Part shown: positions 1 to 6,501 of the stretch, one piece after another | Layout of the letters: each line of letters opens with the position of its first letter | Numbering within the stretch: position 1 is the stretch's first letter | NCBI GenBank assembly: GCA_903919625.1 | Contig: CAIXIZ010000450.1 | Coordinates: forward strand, 1 to 12,039 | DNA: 12,039 bases | Reading direction: 5' to 3' | Source: an uncultured Verrucomicrobiota bacterium | Lineage (GTDB): Bacteria; Verrucomicrobiota; Verrucomicrobiia; Opitutales; Opitutaceae | Translations under genes and position numbers: made by a program | Notes under the pieces: model-generated | Seen by the model: only the letters and a program-made list of their open reading frames with translations | The model's database searches: none | What the model was told of the DNA's origin: nothing

Positions 1-2
1 AC

Positions 3-260
3 GCCTTTTGGTATTTTGCCGTCCCGGAGCCGGACGGCGCAATGCGCTGGCCGGTGTATGACTTCGTCCTGACGGCGGAGTTGGACCGGGCCGCGGTGCT
101 GGCACGGTTTGGGCCGCCGGCCGAGGTGGTCAAGGAGGGGGTTTGGGAGGCGTTCATTTACGATGCTGCCGGGCAGGACCGGATCCGAACGGCGCTCGCG
201 CCCGAGGTGGTGCAGCAGCTCGGGCCGCAGCGACTGCGGGGGCTGCGGCCGGAATGGTAG
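3..260 (+). CDS. 3' end of an unrecognised protein (start outside window)
   Basis: An open frame runs from the window edge to a TAG at 258-260, giving 85 visible residues. An ATG lies at 42, but the frame is open upstream of it with equally strong G/C bias at third codon positions, so the gene very likely begins before the window. The visible part starts with an aromatic stretch (FWYFAVPEPDG) and continues as a soluble-looking mixed segment (around PVYDFVLTAELDRAAVLARF, then VWEAFIYDA) that ends in an Arg-rich tail. There is no membrane segment or catalytic motif that I recognise. It lies 50 bp upstream of the next forward gene and could be the first visible member of the same operon. I cannot assign a function. 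Confidence 0.75.
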   Translation, partial: AFWYFAVPEPDGAMRWPVYDFVLTAELDRAAVLARFGPPAEVVKEGVWEAFIYDAAGQDRIRTALAPEVVQQLGPQRLRGLRPEW

Positions 261-310
261 GGCCAAACGGGCGTTGCCAGCCCCGCCCCGCCCCGGTTGG
301 ATGCCGGGCG

Positions 311-763
311 ATGTCCGTCACCGCCGTCTGCCAACGCCTCCCGTTCGCCCGCCTGCTGGCGGTAGTGGTGCTGCTGCTGATCGCGGGCGAGCAGTTTCCG
401 CTCACCCGGCTGCCAATGTATTCGACGTTTGATCCGGTGGCGGACTATTACTATGTGGCTGATGCCGCCGGGCAGCCGCTGGCGTGCGCCAAGGTGTTCG
501 GCACATCGACGGCCAATGTAAAAAAGATGTTTCGGGCGCGGCTCAACGCCCTGGTGGCCCCCCGGGGCGCGGATGAGGCCGCCGCGACCCCGGCCGAGCG
601 CCGGCGCGCGGGCGAGGAACTGCTCGCCTATTTGCGGGAAACCGGCGCCCAGCGCGGCGCCGCCGTGCCGGCGGGCCCGGTGCGGCTGGTGCGGGTCGAG
701 GTGCGGCGCGCCGCCACGGCAGACGGCTTTTCCCGCACCGAGGAGCTGCTGGCGGAAAAATAG
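311..763 (+). CDS. Small membrane-anchored protein, partner of the downstream HTTM/DoxX-like protein
   Basis: This encodes 150 residues. Residues 11-28 form one hydrophobic segment (a signal anchor), followed by EQFPLTRLPMYSTF and an YYYVAD strand. The rest is soluble and Ala/Arg-rich, and probably faces the periplasm. The ATG at 311 is chosen because it places the hydrophobic segment at the N terminus. An upstream start at 143 would overlap the previous gene by 118 bp and add 56 low-complexity Arg/Gly/Ala/Pro residues typical of an out-of-frame shadow. From memory, small proteins with an 'FP..xxPMYS' motif occur beside HTTM/DoxX-like genes in Planctomycetes and Verrucomicrobia. I know of no characterised member. 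The stop is 6 bp before the next ATG, so co-transcription is likely. No Shine-Dalgarno sequence is seen. Function unknown. Confidence 0.8.
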   Translation: MSVTAVCQRLPFARLLAVVVLLLIAGEQFPLTRLPMYSTFDPVADYYYVADAAGQPLACAKVFGTSTANVKKMFRARLNALVAPRGADEAAATPAERRRAGEELLAYLRETGAQRGAAVPAGPVRLVRVEVRRAATADGFSRTEELLAEK

Positions 764-769
764 CCGACC

Positions 770-1684
770 ATGATACGCTGGCGGCAATACCTCCGGGAAG
801 TGACGGTGGACCACGCGTGGTGGGAGATGCTGCTCATGCGCACGCTGGGGGCGTGGCTGATGTGGCACATGCTGCCGGCCACGATACCGTTCACCACGCA
901 ACCATTGCCCAACGGCCTGGCGCACCTCGTGGATCTCACCTGGCTGGGCCGGCCGGAAGTGTTTGCGCCGCTGCGTTCACTCGCCGCGGTTGCGCTCATG
1001 CTCTACGCCATGGGGATCGCTCCGCTGCTTTCCCTGGGCTTGGTGGCCGCCTTGCTCACCTCCGCCGGTGCGTTGGAGAACTCTCAGGGCGCCATCGGCC
1101 ATCATCTCCAGCTGCTCTGCCTGGTCGCCATCGCGCAATGGCTGGCCTATGCGGCCGATGCCGTCCGGAACGGCCGGAGCGCGCCGCTCCGGCTGGCCTG
1201 GGCACCGACGGACACCCAACGGCATGCGGTGCAGGCCGCCAAGCTGATGCTGGCGGCGGGTTATGTGGCCTCCGGCTGGACCAAGCTTATCGCCTCCGGC
1301 GGCCGCTGGGTGGCGGAACTGCCGGACATTTCGTTGCAGCTCGTGAAAGCACAGGCCAACGTCCATTATGATTTTCTGACGCCACTGCCCGCCTGGTTGG
1401 GACAAGTGCCGCGCCTTCTCGCGGAGCATCCCAATCTCACCCGGCTGGCTTTCACCCCGGGATTGCTGCTGGAGCTGGGCGCGGTGCTGGCCCTTACCGG
1501 CCGTCGTGCCGCCTGCCTCATCGGCCTTGGGCTGCTGGCCATGCACCTCGTGGCGCGCGAAGTGATGGAGCTCAGTTTTTTCGCCCACGAATGGATGCTC
1601 ATCATCTTCTTCATCAACGTGCCATGGCTGGTGTGCCGCACGTTGAGGCGGTGGCGGGGGGCACAGGACCAGGCCGTGGGTTAA
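770..1684 (+). CDS. Multi-spanning membrane protein, HTTM/DoxX-like
   Basis: This encodes 304 residues with several hydrophobic segments, roughly at residues 22-37, 67-100, 112-130, 157-172, 230-262 and 272-289. Residues 163-180 (AGYVASGWTKLIASGGRW) resemble the 'aGxxKLxxsGxxW' stretch found in DoxX and HTTM (vitamin-K-dependent gamma-carboxylase-like) membrane proteins. The end (FFAHEWMLIIFFINVPWL) also fits the last HTTM helices. A His pair at 111-112 and His 260 lie in or near membrane segments. These are seen in the sequence; the family link is by pattern recognition and its reaction is not established. The start at 770 follows the preceding stop by 6 bp, which indicates translational coupling rather than a separate promoter. 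It acts in the inner membrane. A plain DoxX-family or unassigned membrane protein is the alternative. Confidence 0.8.
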   Translation: MIRWRQYLREVTVDHAWWEMLLMRTLGAWLMWHMLPATIPFTTQPLPNGLAHLVDLTWLGRPEVFAPLRSLAAVALMLYAMGIAPLLSLGLVAALLTSAGALENSQGAIGHHLQLLCLVAIAQWLAYAADAVRNGRSAPLRLAWAPTDTQRHAVQAAKLMLAAGYVASGWTKLIASGGRWVAELPDISLQLVKAQANVHYDFLTPLPAWLGQVPRLLAEHPNLTRLAFTPGLLLELGAVLALTGRRAACLIGLGLLAMHLVAREVMELSFFAHEWMLIIFFINVPWLVCRTLRRWRGAQDQAVG

Positions 1685-1843
1685 TCGCAGACGCGAATGA
1701 CCGGCCATCAGCCCCCAACAGGTGGAAATGGGTTTGCAGAGGGGAATAACGCCCATTGGATCCGGGATTGGCCGGGCCTACCCATGGCCGATGCGCACTG
1801 AATTTTGGTCCCGACAACTAGGCTGGCAGATTGGCCTTTCTTT

Positions 1844-1852
1844 TGCTAGGGT
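1844..1852 (+). promoter_or_regulatory. Possible extended -10 promoter upstream of the CBM-like gene
   Basis: The gap 1685-1899 lies between a membrane-protein gene and the CBM-like gene. It contains TGC-TAGGGT at 1844-1852, which fits the extended -10 pattern TGn-TAnnnT. CTGGCA at 1823-1828, 18 bp upstream of the hexamer, is a poor -35 match. Transcription would start around 1859, leaving a leader of about 40 nt. This is a consensus-only guess in an organism whose promoter preferences I do not know. Confidence 0.25.
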
Positions 1853-1867
1853 GGGCATCGAATCCGG

Positions 1868-1882
1868 GGTAGCCAGTCTACC
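1868..1882 (+). other. Small hairpin in the 5' leader of the CBM-like gene
   Basis: GGTAG (1868-1872) and CTACC (1878-1882) are perfect inverted arms around a 5-nt loop, ending 17 nt before the ATG at 1900. If the promoter proposed at 1844-1852 is real, the hairpin lies within the untranslated leader and could modulate translation. A 5-bp stem is short enough to arise by chance. Confidence 0.2.
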
Positions 1883-1899
1883 GTAACCATCCACGCACC

Positions 1900-2304
1900 A
1901 TGAAATCCAAGTCCATCGCCAAAACCGCCCTTAAGCCTGCCCCAGCGAAAGCGGCGACCACCAAAGCCAAGTCCGCACCCAAAGCCACCACTGGCAAGAA
2001 AAAGCTTTCAACCGCCGCACCCGCCGTCAAGGCGGGCCGTCCTGTACCGGTCCAAACCGTCATCACCGCCCGCATCGACATTGGCTTCGGCAATGCGCTC
2101 TATGTGCGCGGTGAGGGGCCGGGCCTGAGCTGGGACCGCGGGATTCCGCTCAACTGCATGACAGATGACGAGTGGACCATCTCGCTGCCGGAGAGCGCGC
2201 AGCCGGTGATTTTCAAGTTTCTCGTCAATGATCTCACCTGGTCCGCCGGGCCGGACTATGTGACCGCGCCTGGCCGGGTGATCGAGTTGGTGCCAACCTT
2301 CTGA
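1900..2304 (+). CDS. Lys/Ala-tailed protein with a glycogen/starch-binding (CBM20/48-like) domain
   Basis: This encodes 134 residues in two parts. Residues 1-46 are a low-complexity Lys/Ala/Pro/Thr tail with 12 lysines and no acidic residue, resembling histone H1-like or linker tails. Residues 52-134 form a beta-sandwich-like domain: an ALYVRGEGPGLSWDRG segment (66-81), a DEWTISLP strand (90-97), VIFKFLVND (103-111) and TWSAGPDYV (113-121). That order (an N-terminal strand, 'G.GpGLSWd.G', then 'FKfllND..W..G.ny') is the pattern of carbohydrate-binding modules of the CBM20/CBM48 or AMPK-beta glycogen-binding type. It contains no catalytic domain. The ATG at 1900 is the first in frame and has no Shine-Dalgarno sequence. 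It stands alone between a 215 bp gap and a convergent gene. A polysaccharide-binding role, possibly storage glucan, is inferred; what the tail binds is unknown. Confidence 0.8.
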   Translation: MKSKSIAKTALKPAPAKAATTKAKSAPKATTGKKKLSTAAPAVKAGRPVPVQTVITARIDIGFGNALYVRGEGPGLSWDRGIPLNCMTDDEWTISLPESAQPVIFKFLVNDLTWSAGPDYVTAPGRVIELVPTF

Positions 2305-2305
2305 C

Positions 2306-2320
2306 CGGCTAGATGGCCGG
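2306..2320. terminator. Weak hairpin between convergent genes
   Basis: CCGGC and GCCGG (about 2305-2320) can pair around a 6-nt loop exactly where the CBM-like gene and the reverse-strand acyltransferase gene end head to head, 4 bp apart. Its position suits a shared bidirectional terminator, but no T-run follows on either strand, so this is a tentative call. Confidence 0.2.
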
Positions 2321-3061
2321 CGTGGGGTCCGGGATGTCGGGGCTGAGGGTGCGCAGCATCTGCTCCAGCTCCCCGGCGGTGCGTTCCGCTACCTCGGCGG
2401 CGGGCACCAGCTTGCATTCCAGCCGGATCCGGGAAAAGGGCTGGGGCAGATACAGCCCGTCCCAGCTCGGCAGCCGACAGGCCGAATCAAAGGCGGCCCC
2501 GACCAGCAGCATCGGCGCGTGCGCCCGGCGCGCGACGATGAGGGCACCTTCCTTGAACCCATACGCCGGGCCGCGCGGACCGTCGGGCGTGAGGCCCACA
2601 TCCTGGCCGGATTGCAACACGGCGACGAGCGCGCGTGCCGCCTCCCGGCCGCCCCGGCTGCTTGAGCCACGCACGGCATGCAGCCCCGCCAGCTGGAGAA
2701 ACGCCTCCGACCACGCACCGTCACGGCTGGCGCTGACCAACGCATGCACCTCACGGGTGCGCCGGAAACGCCGGAACAGCTCGGCCGCGACCACCAGCCG
2801 GTTATGCCAGAGGACAAAGACCGTGGGCACCGTGCAGCAGTTCAGATCGTGCCGGGCAGCGGGCGAAAGTTCAAAGCGCAGGGTCGAGGTCCAGGCGCGG
2901 ACCAGCAGCGCCGGCGGCCGGAGCACCCGCCGTCGCCAGCCCGCGAGATGATGGATGACGACCGGACTGGGCGGCGGAGCGGGGGACGGATATTCCTTCG
3001 GCAGTGGCACGGCTACCCGGTTGTCGCGCAATCCACGGCGCGCGCCAAGCGAAACTTCCAT
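2309..3061 (-). CDS. DUF374-family lysophospholipid acyltransferase-like protein
   Basis: This encodes 250 residues from an ATG at 3061-3059. Hallmarks of the DUF374 branch of the PlsC-like acyltransferase fold are present in order: LWHNRL (84-89, candidate catalytic His86), SASRDGAWSE (110-119), VRGSSSRGG (130-138) and LTPDGPRGP (157-165), followed by EGALIVARRA. Family knowledge suggests transfer of an acyl chain to a lysolipid or lipid A-type acceptor at the inner membrane; the substrate is not evident here. Residues 17-33 form an unusual Pro-rich N-terminal stretch, so the true start may be the in-frame GTG at 3010-3008. The reading frame stays open far upstream to 4645, but that part lies antisense to the transporter gene and is rejected. 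The gene is divergent from the transporter, with 87 bp between the two starts. Confidence 0.88.
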   Translation of the reverse strand: MEVSLGARRGLRDNRVAVPLPKEYPSPAPPPSPVVIHHLAGWRRRVLRPPALLVRAWTSTLRFELSPAARHDLNCCTVPTVFVLWHNRLVVAAELFRRFRRTREVHALVSASRDGAWSEAFLQLAGLHAVRGSSSRGGREAARALVAVLQSGQDVGLTPDGPRGPAYGFKEGALIVARRAHAPMLLVGAAFDSACRLPSWDGLYLPQPFSRIRLECKLVPAAEVAERTAGELEQMLRTLSPDIPDPTPAI

Positions 3062-3092
3062 CTGGCGCCGTTGGCCCGGCGGTGATTCCGGC

Positions 3093-3119
3093 TTGCGATG
3101 GCCGGCCGGCCGGTTTACT
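3093..3119 (+). promoter_or_regulatory. Possible promoter for the transporter gene, overlapping a GGCC repeat
   Basis: The 87 bp between the divergent acyltransferase and transporter starts must hold control signals for at least one of them. TTGCGA (3093-3098) and TTTACT (3114-3119) are each 4/6 matches to the -35 and -10 consensus, but the spacer is only 15 bp. The spacer ends in the self-complementary run GGCCGGCCGGCCGG (3100-3113), which could fold or bind a regulator. Downstream the leader is strikingly pyrimidine-rich up to the ATG at 3149. Speculative. Confidence 0.2.
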
Positions 3120-3148
3120 CTCGGGCTGCTTTCCCCTCTCTTCCCCCT

Positions 3149-4816
3149 ATGGACACCTCCGCCGCCACTGCCGCCTCCGCCGCGCTCGACCGCAAGCACA
3201 AGCTGGTCATCTTTGCCTCCTCGCTCGGCACGGTGTTCGAGTGGTATGATTTTTACATCTACGGCACGCTGGCGGTTTTTTTCGGGAAACTGTTCTTTCC
3301 GCCGGGCAATGACACCGCCGCCTACCTGTCGAGTCTGGCCCTGTTTGGCGTGGGCTTTTCGGTGCGGCCGTTTGGGGCTTTGTTCTTCGGTCGCATTGGC
3401 GACCTCGTCGGGCGAAAATACACCTTTCTCGTCACCATCCTCGTGATGGGCCTCTCCACCGCGCTGGTGGGCGTGCTGCCGACGTACGAAAAAATCGGCT
3501 TTTTCGCCCCCTGCCTGCTCGTCCTGCTCCGCCTGGCGCAGGGGCTCGCGCTCGGCGGCGAATACGGCGGCGCGGCGACCTATGTGGCCGAGCACGCGCC
3601 CCCGGGGAAGCGCGGCGCGTTTACCAGCTGGATCCAGACGACGGCCACCCTCGGTTTTTTCCTCTCGCTGGCGGTCATCCTCGGGGTGCGGCAACTGATG
3701 ACGCCCGAGAAATTTGCCGACTGGGGTTGGCGCATCCCCTTTCTCGTTTCCATCATGCTGCTGGCCGTCTCCGTCTACATCCGGCTGAAACTGGAGGAGT
3801 CGCCGGTGTTTGCCTCGATGAAGGCGGAAGGCAAGGGGTCGAAAGCCCCCCTGACGGAGAGTTTCGCCCACTGGCCCAACGCCCAGCTTGTGCTGCGCGC
3901 GCTCTTTGGGGCGACGGCGGGGCAGGGGGTCGTGTGGTACGCCGGCCAGTTTTATGCCCTCTATTTTCTGACCACCACGCTCAAGGTGGATTACGTTCAT
4001 GCCTATGTGGTCGTGGCGGTCGCGCTCCTGATCGGCACCCCGTTCTTCGTGGTCTTTGGCAAGCTGTCCGACCGGATCGGCCGGAAAAAAATCATCCTCT
4101 CGGGCTGCCTGCTTGCGGTGCTGACGTACCAACCCATCTTTCGCGGGCTCGCGCGCGAGGCCAATCCGGCACTGACCGATGCCATGCAGAACGCGCCCGT
4201 CACGCTCGCCACGGCGGACTACCGTGGCACGGCGGAGCTCGCCTTCGACGCCCTGAAGGATGCGTTCGGGAAAATAGTGCGCCCCAGCAGGCCGGCGGCC
4301 ACCGATATCGACAAAGCGCGGAACTATCTGAACGGGAAAGGCATCCCGTTTGCACTCACCCCGGCGCGGGCCGAGGGTCCGCTGGTGCTGGCGGTCGCCG
4401 GCAAGACGGTGGTGGGGTTTGACACCAAGGCCTATGACGCCGCGCTCGTCGGCACCGGTTATGACAAAATTACCGATCCGAAGACCAAGTTCGCCGATCC
4501 GGCGGCGATGAATCAGCCGGCCATGGTGGCGCTGCTCACGGTGCTGATGATCTATGTCACGATGGTCTATGGGCCGATTGCCGCGTGCCTCGTCGAACTG
4601 TTTCCAACCCGCATCCGCTACACCTCCATGTCGCTGCCCTATCACATCGGCAACGGCTGGTTTGGCGGCTTCCTGCCCTTGATCGCGGCGAGCATTGTCG
4701 TCTTCACCGGCGACATTTACGCGGGCCTCTGGTATCCCATCGGCATTGCGGCGATGACCCTAGTGGTCGGTGCGTGGTTGTTGCCGGAAACCAAGGACAA
4801 CGACATCAACGCCTGA
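3149..4816 (+). CDS. Major facilitator transporter, metabolite:H+ symporter (MHS) type
   Basis: This encodes 555 residues with about 12 membrane helices. Family signatures are FEWYDFYIYG (30-39) at helix 1, GRIGDLVGRKY (81-91) in the helix 2-3 loop, LRLAQGLALGGEYGGA (127-142) in helix 4, WGWRIPF (192-198) before helix 6, GKLSDRIGRKK (304-314) in the helix 8-9 loop, and FPTRIRYTSMSLPYHIGNG after helix 10. This is the ProP/ShiA/KgtP-like MHS subgroup, which moves carboxylates or osmolytes with protons; the substrate cannot be read from sequence. About 125 residues (332-456) separate helices 9 and 10, on the periplasmic side, making the protein longer than the usual ~430-450. The ATG at 3149 is preferred over 3098 because it starts just before helix 1 and the extra 17 residues are non-conserved leader. 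No Shine-Dalgarno sequence is seen; the leader is C/T-rich. Confidence 0.9.
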   Translation: MDTSAATAASAALDRKHKLVIFASSLGTVFEWYDFYIYGTLAVFFGKLFFPPGNDTAAYLSSLALFGVGFSVRPFGALFFGRIGDLVGRKYTFLVTILVMGLSTALVGVLPTYEKIGFFAPCLLVLLRLAQGLALGGEYGGAATYVAEHAPPGKRGAFTSWIQTTATLGFFLSLAVILGVRQLMTPEKFADWGWRIPFLVSIMLLAVSVYIRLKLEESPVFASMKAEGKGSKAPLTESFAHWPNAQLVLRALFGATAGQGVVWYAGQFYALYFLTTTLKVDYVHAYVVVAVALLIGTPFFVVFGKLSDRIGRKKIILSGCLLAVLTYQPIFRGLAREANPALTDAMQNAPVTLATADYRGTAELAFDALKDAFGKIVRPSRPAATDIDKARNYLNGKGIPFALTPARAEGPLVLAVAGKTVVGFDTKAYDAALVGTGYDKITDPKTKFADPAAMNQPAMVALLTVLMIYVTMVYGPIAACLVELFPTRIRYTSMSLPYHIGNGWFGGFLPLIAASIVVFTGDIYAGLWYPIGIAAMTLVVGAWLLPETKDNDINA

Positions 4817-4825
4817 GCACGCCGA

Positions 4826-4837
4826 CCCGCGCGCGGG
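4826..4837. terminator. GC palindrome after the transporter gene
   Basis: CCCGCGCGCGGG is a perfect 12-bp palindrome 9 nt after the transporter stop codon. It could help end transcription, but there is no T-run and, in DNA this GC-rich, such palindromes can occur by chance. Confidence 0.2.
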
Positions 4838-4883
4838 CCGCTTTGGATTTGCCATCGGGCGCGGCGGCCGGCAGTCGTGAGCG

Positions 4884-6365
4884 GTGAACGGATGGATTGC
4901 CGATGTGCCGCGCCTGGCGTGGAGCTTCTTTTACTGGAATCTCCGCAAATCATGGTATCGCATGCGCGGGGCGCGCGGGCGCTGCCCGTGCCAGCATCCG
5001 AGCGACTCAGGCGCCGCCCATGTCACCGCCTGCGAAGCCGTGATTGGCTGGGTTAGGCCCGGCCAGTTTCGACGCGTGTGCCCGCTGCTGGAGCGCGGGC
5101 CGGACGGCCGCTGGTGCTGCAGCGTCGCGGCGACCCAAGTGCGGCCCTTTTGGGGGCGCGCCCTCGTGGCCGGCCTGGCCCTGGCGGCGGCCGTCTGGCT
5201 CATCCTGACCTTGGTGGTGTTTGGGGTGCTGCGGACCGGTGGCTTTGAGCTCAGCCTGGCCCAAGTCGCCTGGCCGCCGGCGCTGCGGGCGGCTTTGCCC
5301 CGCGCCCAGGCGGCACGGTTTATCCACGAGGCCCGCGCCGCCTACGCGGACGGTCGCATCAACGAGGCCATGGTTGCATTGCAGTCGGCGTGGCAGGAGG
5401 ATTCCTCCAATTATGCCGTCGGTCTGCTGCTGGCCCAGTTCAGCGAGAGCACTGACCTGGCGGGGGCGGGGCGGATCTATGCCCACTTGCGCGCAACCCA
5501 TCCCGAGAAAGGCGCCGAGGTGGCGCAGGCGTGGATCTACACGCTGCTCGCCCATGGCGATTTTGCGGACGCGGCGAAACTTGCACACGATGAGCTGGCC
5601 AAGGCACCGACGGAAACCGCCTGGTTGCATGCCTTGATTTTCGCCTGCCGGCAGACGCACGACCCGGGGGTGCTGGAAAAACTGTCCAATCTGCCGGGCG
5701 GACTGGCGGAGCCATTGCGGGCGATCGTGACGACCGAAGCGGCGGCATTGCGCGGCACGCTCGCGGGCGATGAACTCCGGCGGCGGCTGGCCATCTGGCC
5801 GGCGGCGGATGCCCCGGCCTATGCGTGGCATTGGCGGATTGAGCGGCTGCTGATGGGAAAATGGGTGGCGGATGCCATGGCCGGACTCACCGCCGCCAAG
5901 GGGCATCTGGCCGACCGGGATGCTGCGCCTTTGCTCCTGGCGGCCTATGCGACCGCCGGAGACAACGCCACGCGGGCGAGTGAAATCAAAATGTTCGTGA
6001 CGGCGCGAACCCGGCTCAGTGATGCCGAGGTGGTGTTGCTGTGCGCCCACCTTGTCCGGTATCCATTGCCGGAAGCAATTGACGCAGTGGCGGAAGCATG
6101 GCGGCGCGATGCCCGGCCGCCCGACGCAGCGCGGTTGCCGTTGGCGTTCTCACTCTATTGTGCGGCAGGGATTGGGAGAGATGAGCGTCTGAGGGCGGAA
6201 TTGACCGAATGGATCCGCCAGGCCGGTGGGGGCAAATTACCGAGCACTTTGGAGCCTTTTGCGGTTATTTTGCGTTCTCCTGGTCAAGAGCGTTTGCGCA
6301 CCCGATTGCTCCCAACCTTGCCGACGTTACCCCTGGATGTTCTTTACGCATTGATATCCAATTAA
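4884..6365 (+). CDS. Uncharacterised one-TM protein: N-terminal Cys cluster, C-terminal TPR-like helices
   Basis: This encodes 493 residues from a GTG at 4884; an in-frame TGA at 4878-4880 rules out an earlier start. Three parts are visible. Residues 1-90 are basic and aromatic, with six cysteines (C34, C36, C50, C66, C78, C79), including CPC and, after a spacer, CC, a pattern that could bind a metal. Residues 91-118 form one membrane helix. The rest is Ala/Leu-rich amphipathic helix, with TPR-like pairs such as AARFIHEARAAYADGRINEA (around 141-160), then NYAVGLLLAQF and AAKLAHDELAKAPTETAWLH. By the positive-inside rule the Arg/Lys-rich Cys domain should be cytoplasmic and the helical solenoid periplasmic. 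I do not recognise a named family. It begins 67 bp after the transporter and precedes the PEP-CTERM surface protein gene, from which an AT-rich gap with a terminator-like hairpin divides it. A scaffold or assembly role is a guess. Confidence 0.82.
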   Translation: MNGWIADVPRLAWSFFYWNLRKSWYRMRGARGRCPCQHPSDSGAAHVTACEAVIGWVRPGQFRRVCPLLERGPDGRWCCSVAATQVRPFWGRALVAGLALAAAVWLILTLVVFGVLRTGGFELSLAQVAWPPALRAALPRAQAARFIHEARAAYADGRINEAMVALQSAWQEDSSNYAVGLLLAQFSESTDLAGAGRIYAHLRATHPEKGAEVAQAWIYTLLAHGDFADAAKLAHDELAKAPTETAWLHALIFACRQTHDPGVLEKLSNLPGGLAEPLRAIVTTEAAALRGTLAGDELRRRLAIWPAADAPAYAWHWRIERLLMGKWVADAMAGLTAAKGHLADRDAAPLLLAAYATAGDNATRASEIKMFVTARTRLSDAEVVLLCAHLVRYPLPEAIDAVAEAWRRDARPPDAARLPLAFSLYCAAGIGRDERLRAELTEWIRQAGGGKLPSTLEPFAVILRSPGQERLRTRLLPTLPTLPLDVLYALISN

Positions 6366-6420
6366 ATATATATCGAATCATGGGGCGTTTCGCTATAGGC
6401 AGGGCCAAATGGGTTGGGGT

Positions 6421-6448
6421 AAAAAACTAGGGTATAAACCCTATTTTT
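6421..6448 (+). terminator. Intrinsic-terminator-like hairpin with flanking A-run and T-run
   Basis: TAGGGT (6428-6433) and ACCCTA (6438-6443) are perfect inverted arms around an ATAA loop, followed at once by TTTTT (6444-6448). A run of six A precedes the 5' arm (6421-6426), so the stem can extend through A-T pairs with one bulged C, and the structure would work in either direction. It lies 56-83 nt after the Cys/TPR gene stop and just before the surface protein gene, as expected for a terminator insulating the two. The stem is only half G/C, so its strength is uncertain. Confidence 0.55.
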
Positions 6449-6451
6449 CTA

Positions 6452-6479
6452 TTGATGCATAGTGTCGATTGGATACAAC
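6452..6479 (+). promoter_or_regulatory. Possible promoter of the PEP-CTERM gene
   Basis: TTGATG (6452-6457) and TACAAC (6474-6479) match the -35 and -10 consensus at 4/6 each with a 16 bp spacer, immediately after the hairpin/T-run and in the only AT-rich gap of the window. Transcription would start around 6486, leaving a leader of roughly 15 nt before the GTG at 6502, which has no Shine-Dalgarno sequence. I looked for a -24/-12 sigma-54 site and did not find one. Confidence 0.3.
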
Positions 6480-6501
6480 TTAGCTGCTCAGTAATACCGT
6501 C

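Larger units (their letters stand above)
6366..6501 (+). other. AT-rich intergenic region before the PEP-CTERM gene
   Basis: This 136 bp gap is visibly richer in A/T than all its surroundings, starting with AAATATATATCG directly after the upstream stop. It holds a hairpin plus T-run and a candidate promoter, listed separately. The end of the upstream gene (about 6230-6365) is also less GC-rich than its body. No coding capacity is convincing here; a short forward frame crossing it is a shadow of the upstream gene. Confidence 0.6.

Noticed and set aside
143..310. N-terminal extension of the small membrane-anchored protein to position 143
   Set aside because: It overlaps the preceding gene and adds low-complexity residues, whereas the ATG at 311 puts the hydrophobic anchor at the N terminus.
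3062..4645. Upstream extension of the acyltransferase frame to 778 residues
   Set aside because: The extension lies entirely antisense to the well-supported transporter gene and reads as Arg/His/Gly/Gln-rich sequence with no domain. The conserved family region begins only after 3061.
5007..6050. 347-residue reverse frame over the Cys/TPR gene
   Set aside because: Its composition is Gly/Arg/Gln/Pro-rich without any domain, and the forward frame has a clear membrane helix and helical repeats.
6366..6501. Sigma-54 (-24/-12) promoter for the PEP-CTERM gene
   Set aside because: PEP-CTERM genes in some proteobacteria use sigma-54, but no GG/GC pair with the required spacing and flanking bases is present here.
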